This document shows positions 17,601 through 25,354 of a stretch of DNA of 43,453 nt, one piece after another. The translations under genes and the position numbers were made by a program. The notes beneath the pieces are model-generated. The model did no database searches. It was not told where the DNA came from and worked only from the letters and a program-made list of their open reading frames with translations. The stretch is from the NCBI GenBank assembly GCA_017429325.1, contig JAFRPC010000012.1, positions 1 through 43,453 on the forward strand, written 5' to 3'. The DNA is from Oscillospiraceae bacterium. GTDB lineage: Bacteria; Bacillota; Clostridia; Oscillospirales; Oscillospiraceae. Position 1 is the stretch's first letter; each line of letters opens with the position of its first letter.

Positions 17601-18411
17601 GACCCGTGCGGCGGTGGATTCGGTCCGCGGAGACAAAAAATCCCTGAATCAGGCCGTGGACGCCAAAAAGCTGGGAGAGATCCGGGGACAGCTCTATTCT
17701 CAGGGCACGGCGGATACCTTCTTCGACGAGGCGAACCGCAGGGTCCTGTATGATGCGGCCACCTCCGGCCACGGCGGCGCTCTGGACGACAAGCTGAAGG
17801 AGGACGCGCTCCGCCAGGCCGTCGCCGAAGGCGTTCTGCCCCCGACGCCGGAGCGCTTCCGGCCCACGGCGGCCCAGCTCCGGGAGGGGCTCAAAGAGAA
17901 TCTTGCTTCCGAGCTGAAGGTGGAGAACAACCCCATCTTCGACGTGGAGAAGGAGACCGCGATGAAGAAGGTGGCCTCCGCGATGTATCTGACCAAGCTG
18001 GAAAAGCAGGCTCGGGACAGGGGGGAAGCTTCACCGACGCTGAACCCCGAGGACATGAAGCGGAACGTCGATACGCTCATGAAGTCCAAGGCCTTCCAAA
18101 AGATGTTCGACGGGGCCGAAGCCGCCAAACATACGGTTTCGCTGGCCGCCAAAAACCAGATGGCGGAAGCCTTCCAGGTCCTGGACAACAACAAGCGGAT
18201 CCTGGAGCAGCAGCGCCAGCAGCAGCGGCAGCAACAGCAGCTTCAGCAGGAGGCTCCCCAGCGGCAAAGAGCCAATTCGATGCAGCAGGAGCGGAATCAG
18301 CCCGTCCGGAACGAAGCGCAAAACCGGGAGGAGCCCCAGCGGCAGAGAGCCAATTCCTTCCGGCAGGAGCGGGAGCAGCCCCAGCGCCAAGGCCCCGGTC
18401 TCCAGCCCTGA
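14641..18411 (+). CDS. Nine-module repeat protein, about 1257 aa (SARP-box regulon)
   Basis: The protein is built of nine tandem modules of roughly 118 residues. Each has a helical stretch ending in ELMATRxAVxAVRG, a short helix around S-x-x-F-Q-x-F, the hallmark GHGG-x-L-x-D-x-F-K-x-Y-V, and a linker D-V-P-x-E-Y-M-P-T-A-x-E-R-L. No known domain is recognised and there is no signal peptide or membrane segment. After the last module comes a helical segment and a Gln/Arg-rich tail with two copies of QRQRANS. The ATG at 14641 has GAGGGTG upstream; a GTG nine nt earlier is less likely. It is first in the operon, 22 nt before the regulator gene. The repeated solenoid-like build suggests a scaffold or binding protein, perhaps an exported one; this is inference. 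Confidence 0.88.
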   Translation: MPTGFSFREDSMLKTVESIQKMIKSKEFDQVSDRGKGELYASLFAARSAVNAERNNKKTLKLPASLETFQSKRDELILSPTFQSFLQNQGHAEMKRMLSAGHGGEAEDAFQKYVMEYDRLPADVPDRYMPTAEERIEQQQNKLTGLDPRSDRAVEIYAEIFRCRRAVNAVRKKGNTLKVKIKGRKYADTEDLAKNKVFRDYIKQYGGALRSEAQTGHGGAAEDMFKDHLLKQDHIPAGAPKDYMPTAQERLEMLQTRIKTGGTGEEQRLRYTEIMATRDSVKAIRGDKKSLAPQIPPAELDKAYETWSKCESFQNFLKAKPEEALAAATVGHGGKLQDLFKDYVLQLDHIPADVPAEYMPQADERLEALKEKYKAADYNGKSEQEKLALAAELMATREVVQAVRGDKSSLTKPVDPAKLNEAVTRWTGCKAFQDFVKDDPAQVRDGATAGHGGLLGDKFKEYVLNRDVVEGDVPIDFMPTAAARLEVLQKKLRDAEDPSPEKQQQLYAELMATRGAVEAVRGKAKSLNKPVDPVILAQEREKLTKSAAFQSFIQDDTLSAEVRTAALDGHGGALEDKFKEYVTSLDALPDDLSERWMPTAYERVEALQKKIKAEGFPEKENAADLYCELMATREAVNAKRGKADSLKVPIDPEQLSQAKEKWASCDSFREFVNDPDSGAREAATAGHGGALAEKFREYVKNMEVLPEDLPEDMLPTALERNEALKAKLKTMDPLFSEPDEYASVYAQMLASRASVGAERGKKETLEKRLDPNEVKRIADALTNSGAFQAFLRDNKDAARHLAGEGHGGALEEGFKHYVNTMVRLPQDVPAEYMPTAAVRLEGLQEQIKGDKFKGASLDAKLTLYAELLGARRAAGAVRGKADSLKNSLPAAETKKAADELIQSSAFRDFIEKNPDAARKAALSGHGGALEDAFKDYVKNLDKIPDDVPKEYMPTALERTEILQKKIKSAFGSKNMYEQNGIYKELVATRAAVDSVRGDKKSLNQAVDAKKLGEIRGQLYSQGTADTFFDEANRRVLYDAATSGHGGALDDKLKEDALRQAVAEGVLPPTPERFRPTAAQLREGLKENLASELKVENNPIFDVEKETAMKKVASAMYLTKLEKQARDRGEASPTLNPEDMKRNVDTLMKSKAFQKMFDGAEAAKHTVSLAAKNQMAEAFQVLDNNKRILEQQRQQQRQQQQLQQEAPQRQRANSMQQERNQPVRNEAQNREEPQRQRANSFRQEREQPQRQGPGLQP
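14750..17880 (+). repeat. Nine tandem ~118-codon modules (GHGG repeats)
   Basis: Intragenic repeats of the gene at 14641. The GHGG tetrapeptide recurs nine times at nearly constant spacing (first near 14940, last near 17768). The last copy is the most degenerate after the tetrapeptide, and the first has a changed preceding stretch, the usual pattern for edge copies. A diverged version of the unit occurs in the 488-aa protein at 27979. Confidence 0.85.
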
Positions 18412-18433
18412 ACTGACTTACGGAGCTTGAATC

Positions 18434-19264
18434 ATGTTGATTTTTGTATTGGACGATGAAGCCCTGCTTCTGGAAACAGAGCTGCGCGTGATCCGGCAGG
18501 TACGGCCTGACGCGGAGATTCTTCCCTTCCAGCGGGCCCAGGAGGCCCTGGACTGGATCCAGACCCAGGGCAGAGAGCCGGACGTGGCCTTCTGCGACAT
18601 ACAGATGCCCGGCCTGACGGGGCTGGAGTTCGCGGTCCGGCTGCGGCAGCTCTCCCCGGTGACAAAGGTGATCTTCGTCACCGGTTACGATCAGTACGCC
18701 CTGGACGCCTTCCAGGTCCACGCCCACGGCTACGTGCTCAAGCCCCTTCGGACGGACCGGGTGGAGGAGGAACTGGCCTTCTGGTCCCAGCCCGTCTCCC
18801 CGGCCCCCGAGGCCGGAGCGCTTCCGGGCAGCAAGAAGCTCCGGGTCCGATGCTTCGGCTCCTTCGAGGTCTTTTGGCAGGGAGCGCCCCTGTCCTTTGA
18901 CCGCCGCAGAACCAAGGAACTCCTGGCCTATCTCATCGACCGCGAGGGCGCCTTCTGTACGGCGGAGGAGATCTCCACCGCCCTGTGGGAGGAGGAATGG
19001 GACCTGAAGCTCACCAAGAATCGCATCCGCGTCCTGGTCAGCGACTTGAAGACCTGCCTGGACCGCTTCGGGCTGGGAGAGCTGCTGATCCGCCGCAGCG
19101 GTCTTCTTGCCGTCCGGCGAGACCTGCTGGACTGCGACTACTACCGGATGCTGGACGGCGACCCCGACGCCCTCAACAGCTTTGACGGCCAGTATATGCA
19201 GCAGTACCCTTGGGCCGAGCTGACCTCCGGTCGGCTCTATTTCCGCTACATCAACAGCAATTAA
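18434..19264 (+). CDS. REC-SARP response regulator
   Basis: DNA-binding two-component regulator of 276 aa. An N-terminal receiver has the acidic pair VLDDE, the phospho-Asp in VAFCDIQMPG, and the conserved Lys in YVLKPL. From about residue 135 a winged-helix domain of the OmpR/SARP type follows (LRVRCFGSFEVFWQG, RRTKELLAYLIDREG, RIRVLVSDLKTCL), then a shortened BTAD-like end (DCDYYRMLDG ... GQYMQQYPWAE). SARP regulators bind tandem heptamers at 11-bp period next to the -10 box, exactly what the five shared promoter boxes show. It lies in the operon driven by one of these boxes, 22 nt after the repeat protein, so autoactivation is likely. The LytS-type kinase at 13153 is the probable partner. 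Confidence 0.9.
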   Translation: MLIFVLDDEALLLETELRVIRQVRPDAEILPFQRAQEALDWIQTQGREPDVAFCDIQMPGLTGLEFAVRLRQLSPVTKVIFVTGYDQYALDAFQVHAHGYVLKPLRTDRVEEELAFWSQPVSPAPEAGALPGSKKLRVRCFGSFEVFWQGAPLSFDRRRTKELLAYLIDREGAFCTAEEISTALWEEEWDLKLTKNRIRVLVSDLKTCLDRFGLGELLIRRSGLLAVRRDLLDCDYYRMLDGDPDALNSFDGQYMQQYPWAELTSGRLYFRYINSN

Positions 19265-19289
19265 ATTCTGTGGTCGGACAACGCCGTAG

Positions 19290-19349
19290 GGGCGCTTATC
19301 AAGCGCCCGCCGGTTTCCCACGACGCCGCAGCAGCGCTTACCAAGCGCC
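19290..19349. repeat. Two related hairpins in the intergenic space
   Basis: A perfect 8-bp stem (GGGCGCTT, ATC loop, AAGCGCCC, 19290-19308) and a second, diverged one (GCGCTT, ACC, AAGCGC, 19334-19348), each preceded by a CGACGCCG-like or ACGCCG stretch. No T-run follows, so they are more likely REP-like units or mRNA processing/stability hairpins than terminators. Confidence 0.6.
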
Positions 19350-19376
19350 AGAAAAAGAAGAAATGAAGGACACGAC

Positions 19377-20531
19377 ATGAACCAAAACGTCTCATTGGTG
19401 GAAGCGCTCCAGGCCCTGGCGGCGGAGATGGCGAAGGCCTGCTCCGAGGCGGAGGCCGAGGCGGGGCTGAAGCGGCTCCGTCAGATTCGGACAGAGTTCC
19501 TGGGGCAGGAAAACGGCGACGGCGCGGTCAACGCGGCCCGCCGAAACGCAGAGTCCCTCATCGCCTGGCTGGAGACCCGGCTGGAGCAGCTGCGCCAGCA
19601 GCTGGCCCGCAAGCGCCGCGCCCAGGAGGGCGAGGTCTTAGAGCAGCTCGCCCGACAGCGGGAGGCGGAGGGCCCCTCCCTCCTGCCCACGGAGCTGGTG
19701 GAAGCTGTGGTCCACGTCACAGATGCCAGGGACCCGGAGGAAGTCACGTCCACCGCCCCCACCGCCGAGCCGACGAGGGCAGACGAGACGGCTGCAAAGA
19801 AGAAGCCCTCCGGCAGGGAACAAGAGAAAGCACCCGACAAGGCTCCAAAGCAGACGACGCGCGGGCAGACGACGCCGGAGCCGTCAGCGTCCGCAGAGGC
19901 GAAGCCCGCGCAGACGACGACCGCGCAGACGAAGCCCGCGCAGACGACGCCTGCGCCTGCGACGCCGAGACTTCCAAAGCCCGCGCTGTCGAAGCCCACG
20001 GCAGAGAAGCCGGAGTTTACGAAATACGAGCGGCTTGCCGCACACCTGGCGGCCTCTGTGGGAGAAAACTCCTATTTCTTCGAGAAGCTCCGAAAAACCG
20101 CCCGGCGGGATGGCCCGGTCCAAAAGGCTCCGGCGGATGAAAAGGCGGCGGAGACCCACTACCGGACCGTCCGCGATCTGGGCAAGCGGCTGGTAAATCT
20201 GGAGCTTCACGCCAAGGCCATTGCCAAGGCCAGGGAGCGGAAGGAGCCCGTCTCTCCCTTGGTGAAGACCGCAGCCCGGGAACTCAAAAATTTCATGCGG
20301 GACTTCAAGACCGCCAAGGAAAAGAACCCCGGGATGGCCGGGGAATACGACCGCCGCTTCGGCGGTTACGCGGAGCAGTTCTCCGCCATGAAGCCCGAGA
20401 AGGGCGGAGCCATCCTCGAGCTCTGCCGCACCGAGCGACGCCCACAGCAGCCAACGGCTGAAAAGGAGCTGGAACGCGAAGCAGACGTCCCCCAGCTCGT
20501 GTTGAAGCGCGACGATGATTGGCAGCAGTAA
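19377..20531 (+). CDS. Low-complexity three-part protein of unknown function, 384 aa
   Basis: The N-terminal ~100 residues form a probable coiled coil (ALQALAAEMAKACSEAEAEA through LEQLRQQLARKRR). Residues ~120-215 are a Thr/Pro/Ala/Lys-rich disordered linker with repeated PAQTT units. The C-terminal ~150 residues are a basic helical domain ending in a charged tail. No signal peptide or membrane segment is seen, and no family is recognised. AAGGA precedes the ATG. It follows the regulator after 112 nt with two hairpins and precedes the first kinase-like gene by 23 nt, so it is part of the operon. The linker-plus-tail build matches the disordered tails of the other regulon proteins. A chaperone or adaptor for the kinase-like proteins is possible, but nothing proves it. 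Confidence 0.8.
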   Translation: MNQNVSLVEALQALAAEMAKACSEAEAEAGLKRLRQIRTEFLGQENGDGAVNAARRNAESLIAWLETRLEQLRQQLARKRRAQEGEVLEQLARQREAEGPSLLPTELVEAVVHVTDARDPEEVTSTAPTAEPTRADETAAKKKPSGREQEKAPDKAPKQTTRGQTTPEPSASAEAKPAQTTTAQTKPAQTTPAPATPRLPKPALSKPTAEKPEFTKYERLAAHLAASVGENSYFFEKLRKTARRDGPVQKAPADEKAAETHYRTVRDLGKRLVNLELHAKAIAKARERKEPVSPLVKTAARELKNFMRDFKTAKEKNPGMAGEYDRRFGGYAEQFSAMKPEKGGAILELCRTERRPQQPTAEKELEREADVPQLVLKRDDDWQQ

Positions 20532-20554
20532 AACTATGATTCGGAGGAGCCCTT

Positions 20555-22879
20555 ATGCCAAACGAAACCATGGAAAAACTGAGTCAGAAGCTTCGGGAAA
20601 AGGTAGGCGACAGCGCCGCCTATCAGGGCTTTTTGAACGCAATTCTGAACGCGGAGGAGCGGATCTCGCAGCTTCACGCACAGGATCGCTATGGCCGGGT
20701 CCGGAAAATGACACAGGAGGACGCTGACGGGCTCATGGGCCTCCTCAAGCAGGTCGGCCTGAAGGCCGAGGACGTCTACAGGGATGAGACGGACGCGGAA
20801 ACCAGACAACTTGTGAAGAAGATCACTGCGCTTGCCGCCGGAACCCACAGGGCTATGCTGACCTATGAGCCGGATAAGGCCCCCAGGACCCTGCCCTCTC
20901 TTCTGCGCGAGGTCCGGACCCTGACCCTGGACACCCGGGGCATGCAGCTGAATCATCCCATCGGCAACAATCAGAACAAGCGTCAGCCCCTGACCTTCCT
21001 TGACAGCAGCGGCAGGGAGGTCACGGGCGTCTTCACCCCGAAGAAGGTGGCGGACAGCTGGGACTCTATCGCACGGGATCTGAAGGCCCTGGCCGACAGC
21101 AAAAAGACCCCTGCTGCCGCCAGGCCGTATTTCAGCAGCTTTATGGATCTGCTGGACACGGACAAGGGCGCCAGGGCGCTGGGCCTGCCGGAGAACGCAG
21201 ACCGGAGCGAGAGGCTTTCCGCTCTGTCAAAACAGGTCCTCAGCGCCAGCAAAGAGACAAGGAACCGGGAGGTATGGAAACTGCTTTCGGCGCTGCATTC
21301 CACCCCGGAAAAGCCTGTAACGCCCGAGCAGATCCAACGGCAGATGGGCGCGGGCCTCACGCAGCAATTGACCCATGCCATGTTTGCATACGGAACCCAG
21401 ATCCTGAACAACAATCGGATTGCAAAGATCCACGACGGCGCCAGAATGGACAGCAGAAACGCTGCCATGAGCGCTGTGGCTGAGCTGCTGAACGTACCGA
21501 AGCTCCTGGCGAAGTCCGTCCCCATGAAGATTATCGACAAGGACGGCAACGAGATCGAGGGAACCTTCATGATGGCCGCCAAGGGTGTGGATCCGGGCAA
21601 TCTGAGCGCGGAGGACGCCAAATACGGGGAGAAGTCCCTGGAGGGAAATCCCGGCAAGGCGATGAAATCCCTGGCGGATCTGCAGGTGCTGGACTATATC
21701 TGCGGCAACACAGACCGCCACGGCAAAAACATGTGCTATCAATTTGACGACGAGGGCAATTTTGTCGGCGTGCAGGGCTTTGACAACGACACGGCCTTCG
21801 GGACCATCGACCCCAAAACGGGAGACTTTGTCTCCTTTTTCCCAATGCTCGAGAATATGAAAGGCATTTCTCAATCCATGTATGACCGGCTCTGTCAGGT
21901 CACGCCGGAGATGCTGAAATTCTCCCTGCGGGGCTTCGGACTGACGGAGCAGGAGCTGGACGCCGCCGCGAAGCGGATGCAGAACCTCAAGGAAGCGATT
22001 CGGAAGGGCATGGATTATTATGCCCGGCGGGAAGCGGACAGGAAGGCCGGCAAGCCCGTCGAGGGGGAGAGCAAAAACTTTGTCGGCTCCAATCTCCGGG
22101 TGATGAAGGACGAGGAATGGAACCGCGTGAGCTGGGATGAACTGAAAGCACACTATTCCTGCCAAAGATTGGTAAACGGAGAATGGAAGCAGTATGAAAC
22201 GTCTGGCAACCACTTTACCAAAGCCCAGGCCGCCGTGAAGCTGATCCCGCTGCTATACAGGAAGCAGAGTAAACAATACGTCGAGTTAAGGAGCGAGGTC
22301 GCCATCGGCGCGGGCAACCGGGCCATCCCCACGGAGCAGGCAAAGGAGGCCGCCAGGGCCCGAAGGCTGGCCGAGCTGATGGAGGCCCGGACCACCCAGG
22401 GCCGCTCCAGTCCCCAATACGATGCCATGCAGGAGGCCGCGGAGCAATATGCCCTGTTCCAGATCCGGCTCAAAAACCGCATGGCGGAGGCCGCCAAGGA
22501 TTCGGAGGACCCCGACGCCCCCTATGAGAGCGTGGTCAGGTCCGAGGACCTGGAGGAAATGCGGAGGCTGGCAAAGGAGCTCCGGGACAAGGCCGAAGCC
22601 TATCTGGAGCACAAGAGCGGCGGCCTCCACAGCAACTACGCCAACAAGCGCATCGAGGCCGCCAAGCTGGCCTATAAGCTGGGCGAGGACGGGGCGAAGC
22701 TTAAGCCCGAGGAGGCGGAGGCTTCCGAGCGCACCATGAAGGAGGCCCTGGAGGAGGTCAACCGCCGGGTCGGCGACAGGCTCGAAGCCTCTCAATGGTC
22801 GTCCGGCAAACAGACTCCCTTCCAGAAGACCGACTTCGACGCCGTTCCCAGAGAACCCGAGCCCCGTCCCCGCGTATAG
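20555..22879 (+). CDS. Kinase-like protein 1 (HipA/PI3K/Fam20-type core), 774 aa
   Basis: The first of three tandem paralogues. The middle carries hallmarks of the atypical kinase group that includes HipA, actin-fragmin kinase, PI3/4-kinases and Fam20: LDYICGNTDRHGKNM at ~380-394 (D387 as catalytic Asp, Asn of GNxDRHxxN) and GFDNDTAFG at ~408-416 (D410 as the metal-binding, DFG-equivalent Asp). A possible N-lobe strand VTGVFTPKK lies at ~155-163, followed by an insertion of ~125 residues and a helix (RMDSRNAAMSAVAELLN) like helix C. The C-terminal third is helical, ending in a Pro/Arg-rich tail. No signal peptide or membrane segment is present. GGAGG lies 7 nt before the ATG. Substrate (protein, lipid or other) is unknown; catalytic activity is inferred from motifs only. 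Confidence 0.8.
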   Translation: MPNETMEKLSQKLREKVGDSAAYQGFLNAILNAEERISQLHAQDRYGRVRKMTQEDADGLMGLLKQVGLKAEDVYRDETDAETRQLVKKITALAAGTHRAMLTYEPDKAPRTLPSLLREVRTLTLDTRGMQLNHPIGNNQNKRQPLTFLDSSGREVTGVFTPKKVADSWDSIARDLKALADSKKTPAAARPYFSSFMDLLDTDKGARALGLPENADRSERLSALSKQVLSASKETRNREVWKLLSALHSTPEKPVTPEQIQRQMGAGLTQQLTHAMFAYGTQILNNNRIAKIHDGARMDSRNAAMSAVAELLNVPKLLAKSVPMKIIDKDGNEIEGTFMMAAKGVDPGNLSAEDAKYGEKSLEGNPGKAMKSLADLQVLDYICGNTDRHGKNMCYQFDDEGNFVGVQGFDNDTAFGTIDPKTGDFVSFFPMLENMKGISQSMYDRLCQVTPEMLKFSLRGFGLTEQELDAAAKRMQNLKEAIRKGMDYYARREADRKAGKPVEGESKNFVGSNLRVMKDEEWNRVSWDELKAHYSCQRLVNGEWKQYETSGNHFTKAQAAVKLIPLLYRKQSKQYVELRSEVAIGAGNRAIPTEQAKEAARARRLAELMEARTTQGRSSPQYDAMQEAAEQYALFQIRLKNRMAEAAKDSEDPDAPYESVVRSEDLEEMRRLAKELRDKAEAYLEHKSGGLHSNYANKRIEAAKLAYKLGEDGAKLKPEEAEASERTMKEALEEVNRRVGDRLEASQWSSGKQTPFQKTDFDAVPREPEPRPRV

Positions 22880-22898
22880 CGCCGGCAATCTGCCGGCG
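22880..22898. other. Hairpin after kinase-like gene 1
   Basis: Perfect 8-bp stem CGCCGGCA, ATC loop, TGCCGGCG, directly after the stop codon and without a T-run. A diverged version (CGCCGAC ... TGCCGATC) follows the third paralogue near 27871. It may stabilise or space the mRNA, or the two may be traces of the tandem duplication. Confidence 0.5.
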
Positions 22899-22984
22899 GC
22901 GGCGCAGAGGAAACGCAGCCCATGCGCTGCCTTCGGGCAGGAGCATGGTCCACCGTATTCATAGAAAGTTGAGGGAAAGAATTT

Positions 22985-25324
22985 ATGCCAAACAAAAGCG
23001 AACTTCTGGTTGCCTATGAGCAGTTCTACGAGCAGATGCGGCAAAATGAGCTGCTGCCCTACTTCCAGCCCTTTTTCAACGCCGTAAAGGCGGCGGACGA
23101 CGCCATGTCGGCGCTGCACAGGCGGGATCGCTTCGGACGGATCCCCATACTGACCGGAGATAGGCGGGACGAGCTGGTCCGCCTCCACGAGGCCCTGGGC
23201 CGGGAGGCCGAGGCGCTGATCGCCGGGGACGCGGTGCCGGAGGAGCACAAGGACGCGGTGAAAAAGCTGGCCGCCCTGGGCTCCGCCAATGCCCGTCACC
23301 TGCGGAACTACGACCCCGCAGAGCCCCGCAGCCTTCCGGAGCTGCTGGAGGACGTGCGGACCCTGACCCTGGACACCCGCGGCGCGCAATTGAAGAAGAA
23401 GCTGGGAAGCGCCCAGAATTCCCGCCAGCCGCTGACCTTCCTGGATGACAAGGGCCGTGAGATCGTCGGGATTTTCACGCCCCGGAAGGACCACGCGATC
23501 TGGGACCGCTGGGATCGGCGCTTCCGTGAGCTTGCCGACAAAGCCAAAGTGATGTCTCCCCTCGGAAAGGATATCCTGGAAAACCTCATGACGCGTCTGG
23601 AAGGGCCAGAAGCCGCTCGTCTCCTGGGCATCCCCGAGGACGCGGACCGGGGGATGCGGATCGGCGCCTTCTACCGTCGTGTGAACCAACAGTACGGCGA
23701 TGACTATACGCAGAATTTCTTCGATACCATCGCAGCGCTCAGCTCCACGCCCGAGCGGAAACTGACCGCAAGGGATGTCCAAAAGGCGCTTGGACCCAGC
23801 GCCAATTTCATCTCAAACACCATACTTGACGACGGGACGGCCATCCTTAACAACAACCTCGTCGCCAAGATCCATGACGGGGCCCGGATGGACAGCCGCA
23901 ACGCCGCCATGAGCGCCGTGGCGGAGCTGCTCAACGTGCCGAAGCTCCTGGCGAAGTCTGTCCCCATGAAGATCATCGACAAGAACGGCAGGGAGATTGA
24001 GGGCACCTTTATGCAGGAGGCAGAGGGTGTGGACGTCTCCAATATCCGGGATGAGGACGGCGGCTACGGCAGCGAAGCCCTGAAGGATCTCGACGGCAGA
24101 GGCATGAAGAGCATTGCCGACCTCCAGGTCCTGGACTTCATCTGCGGCAACACCGACCGTCACGCCCAAAACGTTACCTACCAGTTCGACAAGCAGACCG
24201 GCAAGTTCATCGGCGTCCAGGGCTACGACAACGACACGGCTTTCGGGACCCTGATCCCGAAAAATGGGGATTTCGTGGCCCATCTCACCATGCCGGGAAA
24301 CATGATGGCTGTGTCTCAGTCCATGTACGAGCGCTTGAAGCAGATCACTCCCGAGATGCTGAAGTTCACGCTCCGGGGCTACGGCCTCTCGGAAGCAGAG
24401 CTGGACGCTGCCGTCCAGCGGATGCAGATCGTCAAGGACACCGTGGAAAAGGACCTGGACTACTATGAGAAGCGGGATCAGGATCTCCGGGAAGGCAAGG
24501 CAGTGGAACAGCCGGGCAAATTCATTGTCGGAAAGCACTGCCGTCTGGTGCCGGATCAGGACTTCCGAAAGATGGACTGGAAGGAGCTGGGCCGGGTCGT
24601 GGAGGCAAATTGGTATCACGAGGGAAAACCGGTCAAGGAAAAGTTGGAAGGCAACTTCTTCACCCGCGCCTTCCAGACGGTCAAGAGCATCTACCGCATG
24701 TACCGGAAACAGACAGAAGAATACAAGTCTCTCAAGAGCGAGGTCGCCCTGGGCTCCGACAACCGGGCCAACCCCAAGGGCGCCGAAAGCGAGCTCGACA
24801 AGGCCCGGCAGTTGGAGACCGTGCTGAAGAATCGGACCAAGCGCTTCCACAGCTCCAAGGAGTATGAGGATATGCAGGAGGCCGTCAAAAACTATCGCGA
24901 ATACCTGGAGGGCCTTCAGGGGCGCCTCGGCGCCGCCGCCAGGGACATGGAAATGATGGACGGGATACTCCTCCCGAAAGAGGACGCCATCCCGCGGATC
25001 ATGGACTCCGTGATCACCCTGGAAGACCTCAACGAGATGCAGCGCCTCAGCAAGGCCATGAAGGACACTGCCCAGATCTATCTGGACAAGAAGGGCGACC
25101 GACAGTACGAGGACTATACCCAGAACCGGATCGAAGTGGCCCGGGTGGTGCGGGAGATGGGAGAGAAAGGCTCCAAGTTCTCTGAGTCGGAGATGAATAC
25201 CATGGAGCGGAACCAGCACCGGGCCCAGGAGCAGATCAACCGCCGCTTCGGCGACGTCCTGGAGGACCAGGGCTGGACAGAGCCCCAAAAACAAAACGAC
25301 CAACCCCAAAATCTGACGATTTGA
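22985..25324 (+). CDS. Kinase-like protein 2, 779 aa
   Basis: Paralogue of the preceding protein along its whole length. The N-terminal part differs most (MPNKSELLVAYEQFYEQMR). The shared stretch RTLTLDTRG with RQPLTFLDDKGREIVGIFTPRK marks the possible N-lobe. The block from NNNLVAKIHDGARMDSRNA through LAKSVPMKIIDKNG is almost identical to paralogue 1. The catalytic region reads FICGNTDRHAQN and GYDNDTAFG, keeping all expected acidic residues. The C-terminus is helical and ends in a Gln/Asn/Pro-rich tail (TEPQKQNDQPQNLTI). GAGGGAAAG precedes the ATG. It is 105 nt downstream of paralogue 1. Near-identity of the central block against diverged ends suggests either strong constraint on the core or gene conversion. 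Confidence 0.8.
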   Translation: MPNKSELLVAYEQFYEQMRQNELLPYFQPFFNAVKAADDAMSALHRRDRFGRIPILTGDRRDELVRLHEALGREAEALIAGDAVPEEHKDAVKKLAALGSANARHLRNYDPAEPRSLPELLEDVRTLTLDTRGAQLKKKLGSAQNSRQPLTFLDDKGREIVGIFTPRKDHAIWDRWDRRFRELADKAKVMSPLGKDILENLMTRLEGPEAARLLGIPEDADRGMRIGAFYRRVNQQYGDDYTQNFFDTIAALSSTPERKLTARDVQKALGPSANFISNTILDDGTAILNNNLVAKIHDGARMDSRNAAMSAVAELLNVPKLLAKSVPMKIIDKNGREIEGTFMQEAEGVDVSNIRDEDGGYGSEALKDLDGRGMKSIADLQVLDFICGNTDRHAQNVTYQFDKQTGKFIGVQGYDNDTAFGTLIPKNGDFVAHLTMPGNMMAVSQSMYERLKQITPEMLKFTLRGYGLSEAELDAAVQRMQIVKDTVEKDLDYYEKRDQDLREGKAVEQPGKFIVGKHCRLVPDQDFRKMDWKELGRVVEANWYHEGKPVKEKLEGNFFTRAFQTVKSIYRMYRKQTEEYKSLKSEVALGSDNRANPKGAESELDKARQLETVLKNRTKRFHSSKEYEDMQEAVKNYREYLEGLQGRLGAAARDMEMMDGILLPKEDAIPRIMDSVITLEDLNEMQRLSKAMKDTAQIYLDKKGDRQYEDYTQNRIEVARVVREMGEKGSKFSESEMNTMERNQHRAQEQINRRFGDVLEDQGWTEPQKQNDQPQNLTI

Positions 25325-25354
25325 CCGGGCGATGCCCGAGAAAGGAGCGATACT

